Shown: piece by piece, positions 16,737 to 26,199 of the stretch
How the letters are laid out: every line of letters starts with the position of its first letter
How positions within the stretch are numbered: the first letter of the stretch is position 1
Program-made: the position numbers and the translations under genes
Source: Flavobacterium urocaniciphilum
Lineage (GTDB): Bacteria; Bacteroidota; Bacteroidia; Flavobacteriales; Flavobacteriaceae
Direction: 5' to 3'
DNA length: 64,000 nucleotides
Assembly (NCBI RefSeq): GCF_900110615.1
Contig: NZ_FOEI01000005.1
Location: 62,001-126,000 of the forward strand
Notes under the pieces: generated by a model
Told to the model about the DNA's origin: nothing
Databases searched by the model: none
Seen by the model: the letters and a program-made list of their open reading frames with translations, nothing else

Positions 16737-16772
16737 TTAAAACAATGCTAATTAAAAACGCATTTTTACGCT

Positions 16773-17420
16773 ATGAAATTTGTCAATTTACATACTCATT
16801 TTTATACCCATTCTGAAAATATTTTAGAAATTGTAAATCAATATCCGAATGACTTTTCAGCCGAAATTCCGTTGTATTCGATCGGAATTCATCCTTGGCA
16901 TATTGATGAAAATCGTTTGAGTGATGATTTAAAAATAATTAAAGAAAAACTTTTACTAAACAACTGTATTGCTTTGGGAGAGTGTGGATTAGATAAACGT
17001 ATAGAAAAAATCTATAGTACACAAATCGCTGTTTTTGAGTCGCAATTAGAACTTTTACACGAGGTTTCAAAGCCTGTTATTTTACATTGCGTTGCTTCTT
17101 TTGATGAAGTGATTTCTTGCAAAAAAAACAGTGGTCTCTCCTCGCCTTTCATCATTCATGGGTTTTCAAAAAACTATCAAGTGGCGAAACAATTATTGAA
17201 TCAGGATTTTCATTTATCATTTGGAAAATATTTACTTCGAAATCCAGATTTAGGAGAGGTGTTTAAACAAATTCCGAATGAAAAAATTTTCTTAGAAACA
17301 GATACAATAGCGGAAAGTTTAGAAGAAGTTTATACTTTTACAGCAAAATGTAAAAACATTTCAGTAGAAGAAATGAAAGAAATTGTTTGGAACAACTACC
17401 AAACAGTTTTTAAACAATAA
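16773..17420 (+). CDS. TatD-family metal-dependent hydrolase
   Basis: This 215-residue protein shows TIM-barrel amidohydrolase motifs in order: LHTHFYTHS (metal-binding HxH), GIHPWH, ALGECGLDK, VILHC, IHGFSKN and FLETDT. TatD proteins are Mg-dependent nucleases or DNases. This one is shorter than typical TatD (about 255), as in several Bacteroidota homologues. The next gene, tcdA, starts ten bases after its stop, so the two form an operon. Confidence 0.88.
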   Translation: MKFVNLHTHFYTHSENILEIVNQYPNDFSAEIPLYSIGIHPWHIDENRLSDDLKIIKEKLLLNNCIALGECGLDKRIEKIYSTQIAVFESQLELLHEVSKPVILHCVASFDEVISCKKNSGLSSPFIIHGFSKNYQVAKQLLNQDFHLSFGKYLLRNPDLGEVFKQIPNEKIFLETDTIAESLEEVYTFTAKCKNISVEEMKEIVWNNYQTVFKQ

Positions 17421-17430
17421 AAATTAAGTT

Positions 17431-18147
17431 ATGGCAAAGTGGCAAGAGAGAGCCGAGTTATTATTTAAAGAAGAAGGCTTAAACAGATTAAGAAATTCAA
17501 ACGTATTAGTTGTTGGATTAGGTGGTGTAGGTTCGTTTGCAGCCGAATTTTTAGCTAGAGCTGGCGTTGGAAACATGACAATAGTTGACGGAGACACTGT
17601 TGACATTACTAATATCAATAGACAATTACCTGCATTACACAGTACAGTTGGGCAACCAAAAGTAAAAATTGTTGGCGACAGATTAATGGATATTAATCCA
17701 GAATTAAACTTAACGCGTGTGGAAGAGTTTTTATCTCCAGAACGTGCAAAAGAAATCGTTACAGAAGATTTTGACTATGTTTTAGATTGTATTGATAGCG
17801 TAACACCAAAATTAAATTTAATCGTTGCTGCAAAGCGCAAAAAGGTTAAAGTTATTAGTAACATGGGCGCTGGAGGAAAATTACTTTCAAATAAAATTGT
17901 AGTAAGAGACATTAGTAAAACAGACGTTTGTCCGCTTGCTAAAAACATTAGAAAAAGATTGAAGAAAGAAGGGATTTCGAGTGGCGTTAAAGCGGTTTAC
18001 TCATTAGAACACCCTGATGAAACAAGTTTAAAGACTACAGACGGTACCAACTTCAAAAAATCGTTTTATGGTACAAATAGTTGGATGCCGGCACTTTTTG
18101 GCTTACATGCAGCAGAAACAGTTGTAAAACACTTGATTGGGAAATAA
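17431..18147 (+). CDS. tcdA: tRNA threonylcarbamoyladenosine dehydratase TcdA
   Basis: This 238-residue ThiF/E1-like protein has an ATP-binding loop GLGGVGS at about 29-35. IVDGDTVDITNINRQ and DCIDSVTPKLNLI follow. The YgdL/TcdA type is recognisable from NMGAGGKL and the DISKTDVCPLAK segment. It cyclises t6A37 to ct6A in ANN-decoding tRNAs. It lies directly downstream of the TatD-like gene and ends before two hairpins. Confidence 0.93.
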   Translation: MAKWQERAELLFKEEGLNRLRNSNVLVVGLGGVGSFAAEFLARAGVGNMTIVDGDTVDITNINRQLPALHSTVGQPKVKIVGDRLMDINPELNLTRVEEFLSPERAKEIVTEDFDYVLDCIDSVTPKLNLIVAAKRKKVKVISNMGAGGKLLSNKIVVRDISKTDVCPLAKNIRKRLKKEGISSGVKAVYSLEHPDETSLKTTDGTNFKKSFYGTNSWMPALFGLHAAETVVKHLIGK

Positions 18148-18155
18148 TAGCATAA

Positions 18156-18174
18156 AAAAACCTGTCAGGTTTTT
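18156..18174 (+). terminator. Terminator after tcdA
   Basis: AAAAACC and GGTTTTT pair around TGTCA, nine bases after the tcdA stop. The stem is short and followed by T. Confidence 0.5.
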
Positions 18175-18198
18175 GAAACTTGTTAGATTTATTGAATA

Positions 18199-18230
18199 AA
18201 AAAAGGCTGATTAATAACCAGCCTTTTTTA
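18199..18230. terminator. Bidirectional terminator between tcdA and purC
   Basis: AAAAAGGCTG and CAGCCTTTTT pair around a nine-base loop, with T or A runs on both sides. It ends five bases from the purC stop. Confidence 0.8.
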
Positions 18231-18234
18231 ATAT

Positions 18235-19182
18235 TTACTTCGCTAAATAAGCTTCAACGTTTTCTTGAATTCTAGCTTCAATATTTGTAATATCGCTTTT
18301 TACGAATTTTTCTCCGATAATGTTTTCAAATAATTCAATATATCTTTCTGAAACTGAAGCGATGTATTCTTCAGTCATTTCTGGGATTTGTTGTCCTTCT
18401 TTACCTTGGAAACCGTTTTCAATTAACCAACGACGTACAAATTCTTTAGATAATTGTTTTTGCTCTTCTCCTCTATCTTGTCTTTCTTGATAACCATCAG
18501 CATAAAAATAACGAGATGAATCTGGTGTATGAATTTCGTCAATTAAAACTATTTTACCGTCTTTTGTTTTCCCGAATTCGTATTTTGTATCTACTAAAAT
18601 TAAACCGCGAGAAGCTGCAATTTCAGTTCCTCTTTGGTATAACGCTCTAGTATATTTTTCTAATACTAAATAATCTTCTTCTGTTACAATTCCGTTAGCT
18701 AAAATTGCTTCTCTAGAAATATCTTCATCATGCGAACCGTTATCAGCCTTTGTTGTAGGCGTAATAATTGGAGTTGGGAATTTATCGTTTTCTTTTAATC
18801 CTTCTGGCATTTCCACTCCACAAAGTGTTCTTTTTCCTAAAGCATATTCACGCGCAGCATGACCCGATAAATAACCACGAATTACCATTTCTACTTTAAA
18901 AGGCTCACATAAATGTCCGACTGCTACATTTGGATCCGGAGTAGCCACTAACCAATTTGGAACAATATCTTCCGTTAATTGCATGAATTTTGTTGCAATT
19001 TGGTTTAAAATCTGACCTTTGTATGGAATTCCTTTTGGCAAAACAACATCGAAAGCAGAAAGTCTATCTGTAGCAATCATAACTAATAAATCGTCATTGA
19101 TGTTATATACTTCTCTTACTTTTCCTCTGTAAACTGATTTTTGACCTGTAAAGTTAAAATTTGTAGTGGTAATTGTGTTCAT
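18235..19182 (-). CDS. purC: SAICAR synthase PurC
   Basis: This 315-residue protein ligates aspartate to CAIR in purine synthesis. Motifs include GKVREVYNI (ATP-binding start), [47 protein letters not shown] and LVDTKYEFG with [12 protein letters not shown]. It is of the longer, roughly 300-residue type. It stands alone with TACTTTTG as its -7 element at 19216-19209 on the minus strand. Confidence 0.96.
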   Translation of the reverse strand: MNTITTTNFNFTGQKSVYRGKVREVYNINDDLLVMIATDRLSAFDVVLPKGIPYKGQILNQIATKFMQLTEDIVPNWLVATPDPNVAVGHLCEPFKVEMVIRGYLSGHAAREYALGKRTLCGVEMPEGLKENDKFPTPIITPTTKADNGSHDEDISREAILANGIVTEEDYLVLEKYTRALYQRGTEIAASRGLILVDTKYEFGKTKDGKIVLIDEIHTPDSSRYFYADGYQERQDRGEEQKQLSKEFVRRWLIENGFQGKEGQQIPEMTEEYIASVSERYIELFENIIGEKFVKSDITNIEARIQENVEAYLAK

Positions 19183-19208
19183 TTTGTTGTGTTGTTGTTA
19201 GTTGAGTG

Positions 19209-19216
19209 CAAAAGTA
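19209..19216 (-). promoter_or_regulatory. -7 element of purC
   Basis: TACTTTTG on the minus strand is an exact TAnnTTTG match, 26 bases upstream of the purC start. Confidence 0.45.
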
Positions 19217-19249
19217 AATGAATTATTTTCTTTGTGAAAATTTTTATAA

Positions 19250-19276
19250 AATAAAAAAGGAGGAAAATTCCTCCTT
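19250..19276 (-). terminator. Terminator after the outer-membrane protein gene
   Basis: AAGGAGGAA pairs with TTCCTCCTT around two bases, and the minus strand continues with six T. It lies 8 bases past the stop of the gene at 19284. Confidence 0.75.
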
Positions 19277-19283
19277 AGTGTGA

Positions 19284-19796
19284 TTATTTAAATTTAATAT
19301 TATATGTGGCTCCGATTCCGAGTGCTCGAATGTTGAAATTATCTAAGAACGTATTTTGATAATATCCGTAAATATTCCAGTTATCATTATGATATCCGAT
19401 TTGCGGATTAAAATACATCCCACCAGAACTTTCATCATTATTAGTTAAAAAACCATAACCAAAATCGACTCCCACAAACACACCTTCTTTTTGAAAATAA
19501 TAGCGAGTATATCCTGCTAAAGGTATAATCCCAAAATCTTCAAACTCATCTTTAGCAAAGAAATGATTGTAACCAGAAGCAATTCCGACTGCCAAATGCG
19601 AATCGAATAAATATTGCGCTCTAACATCTAAACCAACATTAAAAGAAGCAACATCTTTTGTTTTTTCCATGGGAATTCCGGATATCAAACCAGCTTTAAA
19701 CCATGAGTTTTTAGGAGTAATTTCTACTTTAGGAATTTCTTGAGCGTAACTCCTACCAATACTTAGCGCGGCTAAAAATAAAATGACTTTTTTCAT
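19284..19796 (-). CDS. Outer-membrane beta-barrel protein
   Basis: This 170-residue protein has a signal peptide (about 1-18, ending RSYAQ). Alternating hydrophobic and polar strands follow with many aromatic residues and glycines: FNVGLDVRAQYLFDSHLAVG, YTRYYFQKEGVFVGVDFGYG, IGYHNDNWNIYGYYQ. It ends RALGIGATYNIKFK, a typical last strand with aromatic near the end. It probably forms a small barrel of about eight strands in the OmpW or OmpA style. Function unknown; gene alone with its own terminator. Confidence 0.75.
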   Translation of the reverse strand: MKKVILFLAALSIGRSYAQEIPKVEITPKNSWFKAGLISGIPMEKTKDVASFNVGLDVRAQYLFDSHLAVGIASGYNHFFAKDEFEDFGIIPLAGYTRYYFQKEGVFVGVDFGYGFLTNNDESSGGMYFNPQIGYHNDNWNIYGYYQNTFLDNFNIRALGIGATYNIKFK

Positions 19797-19847
19797 ATGT
19801 AATAAATTTGAGGGTTTAAATTACAACGAAAAAAGTCTTATTTTATT

Positions 19848-20798
19848 TTAATCATTATTCTCTATACTCTTGTACGCGTCAATAATTTTCTTCACAAGTC
19901 TGTGACGCACAATGTCTTTATCATCTAAATAAATTATTCCAATTCCATCCACATCTTTTAAAACAAGTAAGGCTTCTTTTAATCCAGATATCGTTCTTCT
20001 TGGTAAATCTACTTGTCCTGGATCACCCGTTATGATAAACTTAGCGTTTTTACCCATGCGTGTTAAAAACATTTTCATTTGCGAATGCGTTGTATTCTGA
20101 GCTTCATCCAAAATTACAAAGGCATTATCTAATGTTCTACCACGCATAAAAGCTAATGGTGCAATTTGAATTATTCCTTTCAACAAATAATCTTCTAACG
20201 TTTGAGGCGGAATCATATCGCGTAAGGCATCATATAAAGGCTGCATGTACGGATCTAATTTCTCCTTCATATCACCAGGAAGAAATCCTAAGTTTTCACC
20301 TGCTTCTACAGCGGGTCTTGTTAAAATAATTCGTTTAACTTGTTTTTCTTTTAATGCTTTTACAGCTAAAGCCACTCCGGTATAAGTTTTACCTGTTCCA
20401 GCTGGACCAACGGCAAATACCATATCGTTTTTACGAACGTAATCTACCAATTTTTGTTGGTTCGGTGTCATCGCTTTAATTAGCTTACCTCCTAACCCAT
20501 GAACAAGAATCTCATCTTTCGAATCCATTACTCCTGTTTGTTGAGCATCACCTTCAATTACACGCATAATTACATTATCATCAATTTGATTAAATCTAGT
20601 GAAATGCGTCATTAAACGTCTAAACCTTTTTTCAAATTCATCTAAAACCTCTTCTTCTCCAAAAGCTTTCAAAGTTGTATCTCTAGCAACAATTTTCAAT
20701 TTTGGATAATACTTCTTAATAGTTTCTAAATGACTATCATGTGCGCCCCAAAATTCTTTAGGTGCAATGTTTTCCAGTTCAATTATTCTTTCGTTCAA
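19848..20798 (-). CDS. phoH: PhoH-family ATPase
   Basis: This 316-residue protein has an N-terminal KH-like region (about 1-105). A P-loop ATPase domain follows with GPAGTGKT at 131-138, LTRPAVEAGENLGFLPGD, the Walker B stretch NAFVILDEAQN and ITGDPGQVDLPR. It belongs to the PhoH/PhoL group linked to RNA metabolism and often to ybeY. Length is normal. A TATATTTG element lies upstream on the minus strand (20863-20856). Confidence 0.93.
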   Translation of the reverse strand: MNERIIELENIAPKEFWGAHDSHLETIKKYYPKLKIVARDTTLKAFGEEEVLDEFEKRFRRLMTHFTRFNQIDDNVIMRVIEGDAQQTGVMDSKDEILVHGLGGKLIKAMTPNQQKLVDYVRKNDMVFAVGPAGTGKTYTGVALAVKALKEKQVKRIILTRPAVEAGENLGFLPGDMKEKLDPYMQPLYDALRDMIPPQTLEDYLLKGIIQIAPLAFMRGRTLDNAFVILDEAQNTTHSQMKMFLTRMGKNAKFIITGDPGQVDLPRRTISGLKEALLVLKDVDGIGIIYLDDKDIVRHRLVKKIIDAYKSIENND

Positions 20799-20840
20799 AG
20801 GCTATAAATTTAAATTGTTTTAATTCTGTAAAAAAAAGAT

Positions 20841-20863
20841 TAGTTTTGTCTTTCTCAAATATA
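20841..20863. promoter_or_regulatory. Divergent -7 elements for phoH and the SAM hydrolase gene
   Basis: TATATTTG on the minus strand (20863-20856) suits phoH. TAGTTTTG on the plus strand (20841-20848) suits the gene at 20907, leaving a leader of about 55 bases. Confidence 0.4.
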
Positions 20864-20906
20864 GCAAAAACAAATATTCGATTTCAAATAAGTTATAAAC
20901 AATAGA

Positions 20907-21737
20907 ATGTCAATAATTACTCTTATAACAGATTATGGTTTAAAAGATCATTATGCAGGAATTCTTAAGGGTAAAATATTTTCCTATTTACCTGAAATCA
21001 ACGTAATAGACATTTCTCACACTATTGACAAATTCAATGTTTTAGAAGCAAGTTATTTACTTTCTGCTTCCTATTCGCATTTTCCAAAAGGTACCGTTCA
21101 TATAGTTGGCGTAGATGCATCTCAAAATGCCGATACGTTTCATATTGCTATGCTTTACGACGGACATTACTTCATCGGAGCCGATAATGGTATTTTTGGA
21201 AGTTTAATCAATAAAATAAATCCTGAAAAAATTGTTCAGATTAACATTCACGATCTCTTAATTAACGGGTCGGGAGATTTAGACGTATTTGCCATGGTGG
21301 CTACTCATTTAGCTAAAAATGGTGAACTTAATGTTATTGGGACGCCTATTTCTAGTATTAAAAAAATGAATGTTCTAGCACCAATTGTTGATCAGAATTC
21401 AAAATCAATTCGTGGAAATGTGGTTTATATAGACGATTTTGGAAATTGTGTTACGAATATTTCTAAGAGTTTTATTGAAGAAACAGCTAATGGCAGAAAT
21501 TATGAAATTCGTTTTTCAGTGCATTCCATAAGAAATGTGAAAAATCATTATTCAGATTTTAAAAACAATACCACATCAGCTTTAAAATCAATGGAAGGAA
21601 ATGAAATTGCTATTTTCAATCAAGCTGGATTTTTAGAAATTGCTATTTACAGAAGTAATCCTGCTCGTACAGGTTCAGCCAATACCTTATTAGGTTTGAA
21701 AATGCAGGATGTTGTGATGGTGGAGTTTGTGGAATAA
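20907..21737 (+). CDS. S-adenosylmethionine hydrolase (DUF62 family)
   Basis: This 276-residue protein begins ITLITDYGLKDHYAGILKG. It carries INVIDISHTI, VHIVGVDAS, FIGADNGIFG and, in the C-terminal barrel, VYIDDFGNCVTNIS. These are the landmarks of the SAM hydroxide adenosyltransferase family, relatives of chlorinase and fluorinase, which split SAM into adenosine and methionine. The residue pattern fits the hydrolase rather than a halogenase, but this was not tested. It is divergent from phoH and followed by repeat DNA. Confidence 0.88.
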   Translation: MSIITLITDYGLKDHYAGILKGKIFSYLPEINVIDISHTIDKFNVLEASYLLSASYSHFPKGTVHIVGVDASQNADTFHIAMLYDGHYFIGADNGIFGSLINKINPEKIVQINIHDLLINGSGDLDVFAMVATHLAKNGELNVIGTPISSIKKMNVLAPIVDQNSKSIRGNVVYIDDFGNCVTNISKSFIEETANGRNYEIRFSVHSIRNVKNHYSDFKNNTTSALKSMEGNEIAIFNQAGFLEIAIYRSNPARTGSANTLLGLKMQDVVMVEFVE

Positions 21738-21754
21738 TTTGGAATTTACGATTT

Positions 21755-21880
21755 GACCCTTCGACAAGCTCAGGGTGACAGAATTGGAATTTGGGATTTA
21801 AGAATTGGGATTTACGATTTGGGATTTACGAATTTTGTTATGAAAAATAATGTCAGTCTGAGCTTGTCGAAGACTTTTGA
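21755..21880. repeat. Dispersed extragenic repeats
   Basis: CTTCGACAAGCTCAGGGTGA near 21760 and an inverted relative near 21852-21874 (GTCAGTCTGAGCTTGTCGAA) flank degenerate copies of the ATTTACGATTTGGG unit. Together they could fold into a large hairpin. Confidence 0.6.
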
Positions 21881-21921
21881 TATGAAATTTGGAATTTAAA
21901 TATTGAATTTAAAACAAAAAT

Positions 21922-22218
21922 ATGTTTGTACGAATAGTGAAACTTACGTTTCAAGAAGATAAGATAGAGGCTTTTTTAGCCAATTTTGAAGAAATTAAAC
22001 AACAGATAAGAAATTTTGAAGGCAATGAGTTTTTAGAATTATATCAAGATAAAAACGATGCTAGAATTTTCTTTACGTATAGCTATTGGAGAGATGAAGA
22101 AGCGCTAGAAAAATATCGAAAATCGGCATTATTTAATGAAGTTTGGACGTATACTAAATCGCTTTTTGCAGATAAACCAGAAGCATGGAGTGTGAATAAA
22201 TTAGCAACTTTGGTTTAA
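21922..22218 (+). CDS. ABM-domain protein (antibiotic biosynthesis monooxygenase-like)
   Basis: This 98-residue protein has the single ferredoxin-like ABM fold: MFVRIVKLTFQEDKIEAFLA, a helix with FEEIKQQIRNFEGNEFLELY, and ARIFFTYSYWRDEEALEKYR. Proteins of this size act as dimers and include cofactor-free monooxygenases, heme-degrading enzymes and stress proteins. No heme-ligand pattern or neighbour assigns a substrate. It lies upstream of gldF but is separated by a repeat. Confidence 0.8.
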   Translation: MFVRIVKLTFQEDKIEAFLANFEEIKQQIRNFEGNEFLELYQDKNDARIFFTYSYWRDEEALEKYRKSALFNEVWTYTKSLFADKPEAWSVNKLATLV

Positions 22219-22226
22219 AATATAGA

Positions 22227-22339
22227 GCCACGAATTCACGAATTAAAAAAATTAGATAAAAAATTTCGCATCGACTTTGTCGATGAATAATTCGAATAAA
22301 AATAGATTAACAAGACAAATAAATTAGTGAATTCGTGGC
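22227..22339. repeat. MITE-like inverted-repeat element
   Basis: GCCACGAATTCAC (22227-22239) and its exact reverse complement (22327-22339) bound a 113-bp AT-rich segment that contains a smaller hairpin, CATCGA-CTTTG-TCGATG. No coding potential. Confidence 0.6.
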
Positions 22340-22398
22340 AAAAACAAGAACACAAACTCATTATTAAAATTAAAGTTTCAAGTTTCAAGTTTATAAAT

Positions 22399-22406
22399 TA
22401 CATTTG
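22399..22406 (+). promoter_or_regulatory. -7 element of the gldFG operon
   Basis: TACATTTG is an exact TAnnTTTG match ending 20 bases before the gldF ATG. Confidence 0.5.
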
Positions 22407-22426
22407 TCAATTAAATTTTAAAATAA

Positions 22427-23152
22427 ATGAAGGCATTATTGCTACGTGAAATAAAATCCTTTTTTGGTTCACCAATTGGTTATTTAGTTATAGCCATTTT
22501 TTTATTACTTAATGGTTTATTTCTTTGGGTTTTTGATGGTGATTTTAATATTTTAAATTCGGGATATGCTGATATGAGTCCTTTTTTCAAATTAGCTCCA
22601 TGGATTCTTATATTTTTAATTCCAGCAGTAACCATGAAAAGTTTCTCGGATGAAAAAAAACAAGGGACTTTAGAAATCTTATTCACCAAACCATTAAGTC
22701 TTTGGGAAATTGTAAATGGTAAATTTTTAGGAGCCTTAATTCTTATTCTTATTGCAATACTTCCTACTTTGTTTTATGTATTTATCGTTTCTAGCTATAC
22801 AGCTCCACAAAGCACATTCGATTACGGAAGTACAATTGGTTCGTATTTCGGATTATTATTCTTAATTGGAGCGTATACTGCAATTGGAGTATTTACTTCT
22901 ACTCTTTCTGACAATCAAATTGTAGCTTTTATAATTGCCGTTTTCTTATGCTTTTTCTTCTATTTCGGATTTGATGGTTTATCAAACTTATTTGGAAGTT
23001 TCGGTTCTTTCATTAAAACCTTAGGAATGGATTTTCATTTTAAAAGTATGAGTCGTGGTGTTTTAGACACAAGAGATATTATTTATTTTATCAGTATCAC
23101 AGTTGTATTTTTAGCTGCAACGGTATATCAACTTAAATCGCTTAAATGGTAA
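22427..23152 (+). CDS. gldF: Gliding motility ABC transporter permease GldF
   Basis: This 241-residue membrane protein has six hydrophobic helices of the ABC-2 permease type. The N-terminal LLREIKSFFGSPIGYLV and the loop SFSDEKKQGTLEILFTKPLS are characteristic. In Flavobacterium johnsoniae GldF works with GldG and the ATPase GldA and is needed for gliding and the type IX secretion-linked machinery. The gldA gene is not in this window. Its TAA shares a base with the ATG of gldG. Confidence 0.93.
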   Translation: MKALLLREIKSFFGSPIGYLVIAIFLLLNGLFLWVFDGDFNILNSGYADMSPFFKLAPWILIFLIPAVTMKSFSDEKKQGTLEILFTKPLSLWEIVNGKFLGALILILIAILPTLFYVFIVSSYTAPQSTFDYGSTIGSYFGLLFLIGAYTAIGVFTSTLSDNQIVAFIIAVFLCFFFYFGFDGLSNLFGSFGSFIKTLGMDFHFKSMSRGVLDTRDIIYFISITVVFLAATVYQLKSLKW

Positions 23153-24837
23153 TGATGAAGGAAGTTCAAAAAAATAGTTTAAAAAAATTAGGTTTTTTAG
23201 CGCTTGGTTTATTCCTTTTAAACTTTGCGAGTTATTATATTTACAAGCGATTTGACGTTACTCAAGATAAAAGATATACGCTTTCAGAAACCACTAAAAA
23301 AATTGTAGATGGTGTAGATTCTCCATTAATTATTGATGTCTTTTTAGAAGGAAATTTCCCTGCTGATTTTAAAAAATTACAAAACGAAACACGTCAATTA
23401 TTAGAAGAATTTTCAGCTTACAACTCAAATATTACGTTCCAATTTGTTAATCCTATTGAAAAAGAGGAAGAGCGAATGGACGTTATGAAAAAATTCTTCG
23501 AAAGAGGATTAATGCCTATAAATGTTACGGTTACCGAAAAAGGAAGACAATCTCAAGAAGTAGTTTTCCCATGGGCGGTTGCGAATTATGGCGATAAAGG
23601 AGCGAAAGTTCAATTATTAAAAAACATGATGGGTGCTTCTACGGAAGATAAAGTAGAAAGTTCTGTTCAACATTTAGAATATGCTTTTGCGGAAGCTATC
23701 AATAAAATTACAAAAGAAAAACAACGTAAAATTGCAGTAATTAAAGGAAATGCCGAGTTAGATGATATTTTTATTGCCGACTTCTTAAAAACAGTACGTG
23801 ATAATTATTACATCGGACCAATTACCCTTGATTCAGTTGCTAAACAACCTAATGAAACGTTAAAAGCATTAAATGTTTACGATTTAGCCATTATTGCAAA
23901 ACCAAGAGAAAAGTTTACAGAAGAAGAAAAACAAGTTTTAGATCAATTTATCATGAAAGGTGGTAAAACACTTTGGTTAATTGATGGTTCTACTGCTGAG
24001 ATGGAAAGTTTATATAACGAAACAGGTTCAGCTATTGTAGGTCCGACCGATTTAAACTTAACGGATATGTTTTTCAAATACGGATTACGAATTAATCCGC
24101 AATTGATTAAAGACGAAGTGGGAACTCCTTTAAAACTTGCAACAGGTAATGAAGGAAGTGAAAGCAATATTGAACCTTACAATTGGAAATTTGCGCCTTT
24201 TATTTATCCAGCATCTAAACATCCTATCGTTAAAAACACAGATGGTGTAAAATTTGATTTTGCCTCACCTATCGAATTATTAAAATCAGATATTAAAAAA
24301 ACGGTTTTATTAGAAAGTTCTAAATATTCAAAAGCTATAGGTTTACCAACAAAAGTTTCTTTAGAAATGGTAACCGAGCAAGTTTCTGAAAAAGATTATA
24401 ATAATGGTGGTTTTTTACCCGTTGCAGTACTTTTAGAAGGTTCGTTTACTTCTATGTACAACAATCGTATTTTGCCATTTAAAGAAGATAAATTCTTAAA
24501 GAAAAGTGTGCCAACCAAAATGATTGTGATTTCTGATGGTGATGTTATTAAAAATCAATTGGATAAAGGTGCTCCTATTGAATTGGGTTATGACAAATAC
24601 ACGAGTAATTTTTTCGGAAACAAAGAATTCATCTTAAATAGTGTAAATTACCTGTTAGACGATAGCGGACTTATTAACATTAGAACTAAAGATGTAAGTT
24701 TACCTATGCTAGATAAAGTAAGTGTAGAAGAAAATTATACACAAACTCAGATGTTAACAGTAGCATTACCAATAGTATTATTAGGAATTTTTGGATTTAC
24801 ATTTACCTATTTAAGAAAGAAAAAATATAACAGATAG
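23152..24837 (+). CDS. gldG: Gliding motility protein GldG
   Basis: This protein has an N-terminal membrane helix (LGFLALGLFLLNFASYYIY), a large periplasmic ABC-auxiliary domain (about 45-525) and a C-terminal helix before a basic RKKKYN end. Segments such as DKRYTLSETTKKIV, VFLEGNFPADFKKLQNETRQ and GGKTLWLIDGS are typical of GldG. I chose the ATG at 23152, which overlaps the gldF stop by one base and gives 561 residues. An in-frame ATG at 23146 would add two residues. Confidence 0.92.
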   Translation: MMKEVQKNSLKKLGFLALGLFLLNFASYYIYKRFDVTQDKRYTLSETTKKIVDGVDSPLIIDVFLEGNFPADFKKLQNETRQLLEEFSAYNSNITFQFVNPIEKEEERMDVMKKFFERGLMPINVTVTEKGRQSQEVVFPWAVANYGDKGAKVQLLKNMMGASTEDKVESSVQHLEYAFAEAINKITKEKQRKIAVIKGNAELDDIFIADFLKTVRDNYYIGPITLDSVAKQPNETLKALNVYDLAIIAKPREKFTEEEKQVLDQFIMKGGKTLWLIDGSTAEMESLYNETGSAIVGPTDLNLTDMFFKYGLRINPQLIKDEVGTPLKLATGNEGSESNIEPYNWKFAPFIYPASKHPIVKNTDGVKFDFASPIELLKSDIKKTVLLESSKYSKAIGLPTKVSLEMVTEQVSEKDYNNGGFLPVAVLLEGSFTSMYNNRILPFKEDKFLKKSVPTKMIVISDGDVIKNQLDKGAPIELGYDKYTSNFFGNKEFILNSVNYLLDDSGLINIRTKDVSLPMLDKVSVEENYTQTQMLTVALPIVLLGIFGFTFTYLRKKKYNR

Positions 24838-24876
24838 TTGTTAATAAGTATATTTTTAGATTAAAGTGTAACCCAT

Positions 24877-24884
24877 TATATTTG
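24877..24884 (+). promoter_or_regulatory. -7 element of dnaN
   Basis: TATATTTG is an exact TAnnTTTG match, 20 bases before the dnaN start. Confidence 0.5.
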
Positions 24885-24904
24885 TAAAGCAAAAAAAATA
24901 GAAA

Positions 24905-26026
24905 ATGATGAATTTTATAGTATCAAGTTCGTACTTATTAAAACAATTACAAGTTTTAGGAAGCGTTATTAACAGTAACAATACCTTACCAATTCTTGAT
25001 AATTTTTTATTTGAATTAGATAACAATCAATTACACGTTTCGGCTTCTGACTTAGAAACAACTATGTCGGCTAGTTTAGAAATTGAATCAAATAGTACAG
25101 GAAGTGTTGCTATACCAGCAAAACTTTTATTAGATATTTTAAAAACGTTTCCAGAACAACCACTTACTTTTACTGTTGAAGAAAACAATACAGTTGAAAT
25201 TAGCTCAAACTCTGGTAAATATGCAATTGCTTACGCTGCTGGAGAAGAATTCCCAAAAGCAGTAGTATTAGAAGATCCATCAACTACATTAGTTCCTGCT
25301 GAAGTATTAGCTACAGCAATTGGAAAAACTATTTTTGCAACAGGAAACGACGATTTACGCCCAGTTATGAGTGGTGTATTTTTCCAATTCTCTACTGAAG
25401 GTTTAATTTTTGTAGCAACTGATGCTCATAAATTAGTTAAATATGCACGTACAGATGTAAAAGCTTCTCAAAGTGCAGAATTCATCATGCCTAAGAAACC
25501 TTTAAACATTTTAAAAGGGATTTTAGCTACTTCAGATGCAGAAGTTAAAGTAGAATATAACGATTCAAACGCTACGTATTCATTTGAAAACTACATATTA
25601 ACATGTCGTTTAATTGATGGGAAATATCCAAATTACGAAGCGGTTATTCCAAAAGAAAATCCAAATAAATTAATCTTAAGTCGTGTTACTTTCTTAAACT
25701 CGGTACGTCGTGTGGCTATTTTCGCTAACAAAACGACACACCAAATTCGTTTAAAAATTGCTGGTACTGAGTTAAACATTTCTGCTGAAGATATCGATTA
25801 CTCAAACAAAGCAGACGAGCGTTTAACGTGTGATTACCACGGAGACGATTTACAAATTGGTTTCAACTCTCGTTTCTTAACAGAAATGTTGAACAATTTA
25901 ACAAGCGACGAAATTCAATTAGAAATGTCATTACCAAACAGAGCCGGAATCCTTACTCCTATTGACGGATTAGACGAAGGTGAAACTGTTACTATGTTAG
26001 TAATGCCAGTTATGTTGAATAACTAA
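24905..26026 (+). CDS. dnaN: DNA polymerase III beta subunit (sliding clamp)
   Basis: This protein of 372-373 residues forms the dimeric ring that tethers replicative polymerase to DNA. The three repeated clamp domains are visible. Markers include NNTLPILDNFLFEL, LETTMSASLEIE, RPVMSGVFFQF, FVATDAHKLVKYA, IDGKYPNYEAVIP and the C-terminal MLVMPVMLNN. The sequence starts with two ATG codons, and the second (24908) gives the usual flavobacterial length. It is transcribed alone with a strong terminator, not beside dnaA. Confidence 0.96.
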   Translation: MMNFIVSSSYLLKQLQVLGSVINSNNTLPILDNFLFELDNNQLHVSASDLETTMSASLEIESNSTGSVAIPAKLLLDILKTFPEQPLTFTVEENNTVEISSNSGKYAIAYAAGEEFPKAVVLEDPSTTLVPAEVLATAIGKTIFATGNDDLRPVMSGVFFQFSTEGLIFVATDAHKLVKYARTDVKASQSAEFIMPKKPLNILKGILATSDAEVKVEYNDSNATYSFENYILTCRLIDGKYPNYEAVIPKENPNKLILSRVTFLNSVRRVAIFANKTTHQIRLKIAGTELNISAEDIDYSNKADERLTCDYHGDDLQIGFNSRFLTEMLNNLTSDEIQLEMSLPNRAGILTPIDGLDEGETVTMLVMPVMLNN

Positions 26027-26132
26027 CCCTTCGACAAGCTCAGGGTGACAAAAAATGAGTATACATAATAGAATGAGGAAACTACAACTTTCCAATTTCG
26101 AATTTATATATAACTAACCTAACTACTATTAT

Positions 26133-26169
26133 AAACCACAATTGCTTTGTTGCTTTTGTGGTTTTTTTT
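26133..26169 (+). terminator. Terminator after dnaN
   Basis: AAACCACAA and TTGTGGTTT pair, followed by eight T in a row. A short GACAAGCTCAGG repeat sits between the dnaN stop and this hairpin. Confidence 0.8.
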
Positions 26170-26199
26170 ATGGGTAAACATATAAGTCATATAAGTTTT

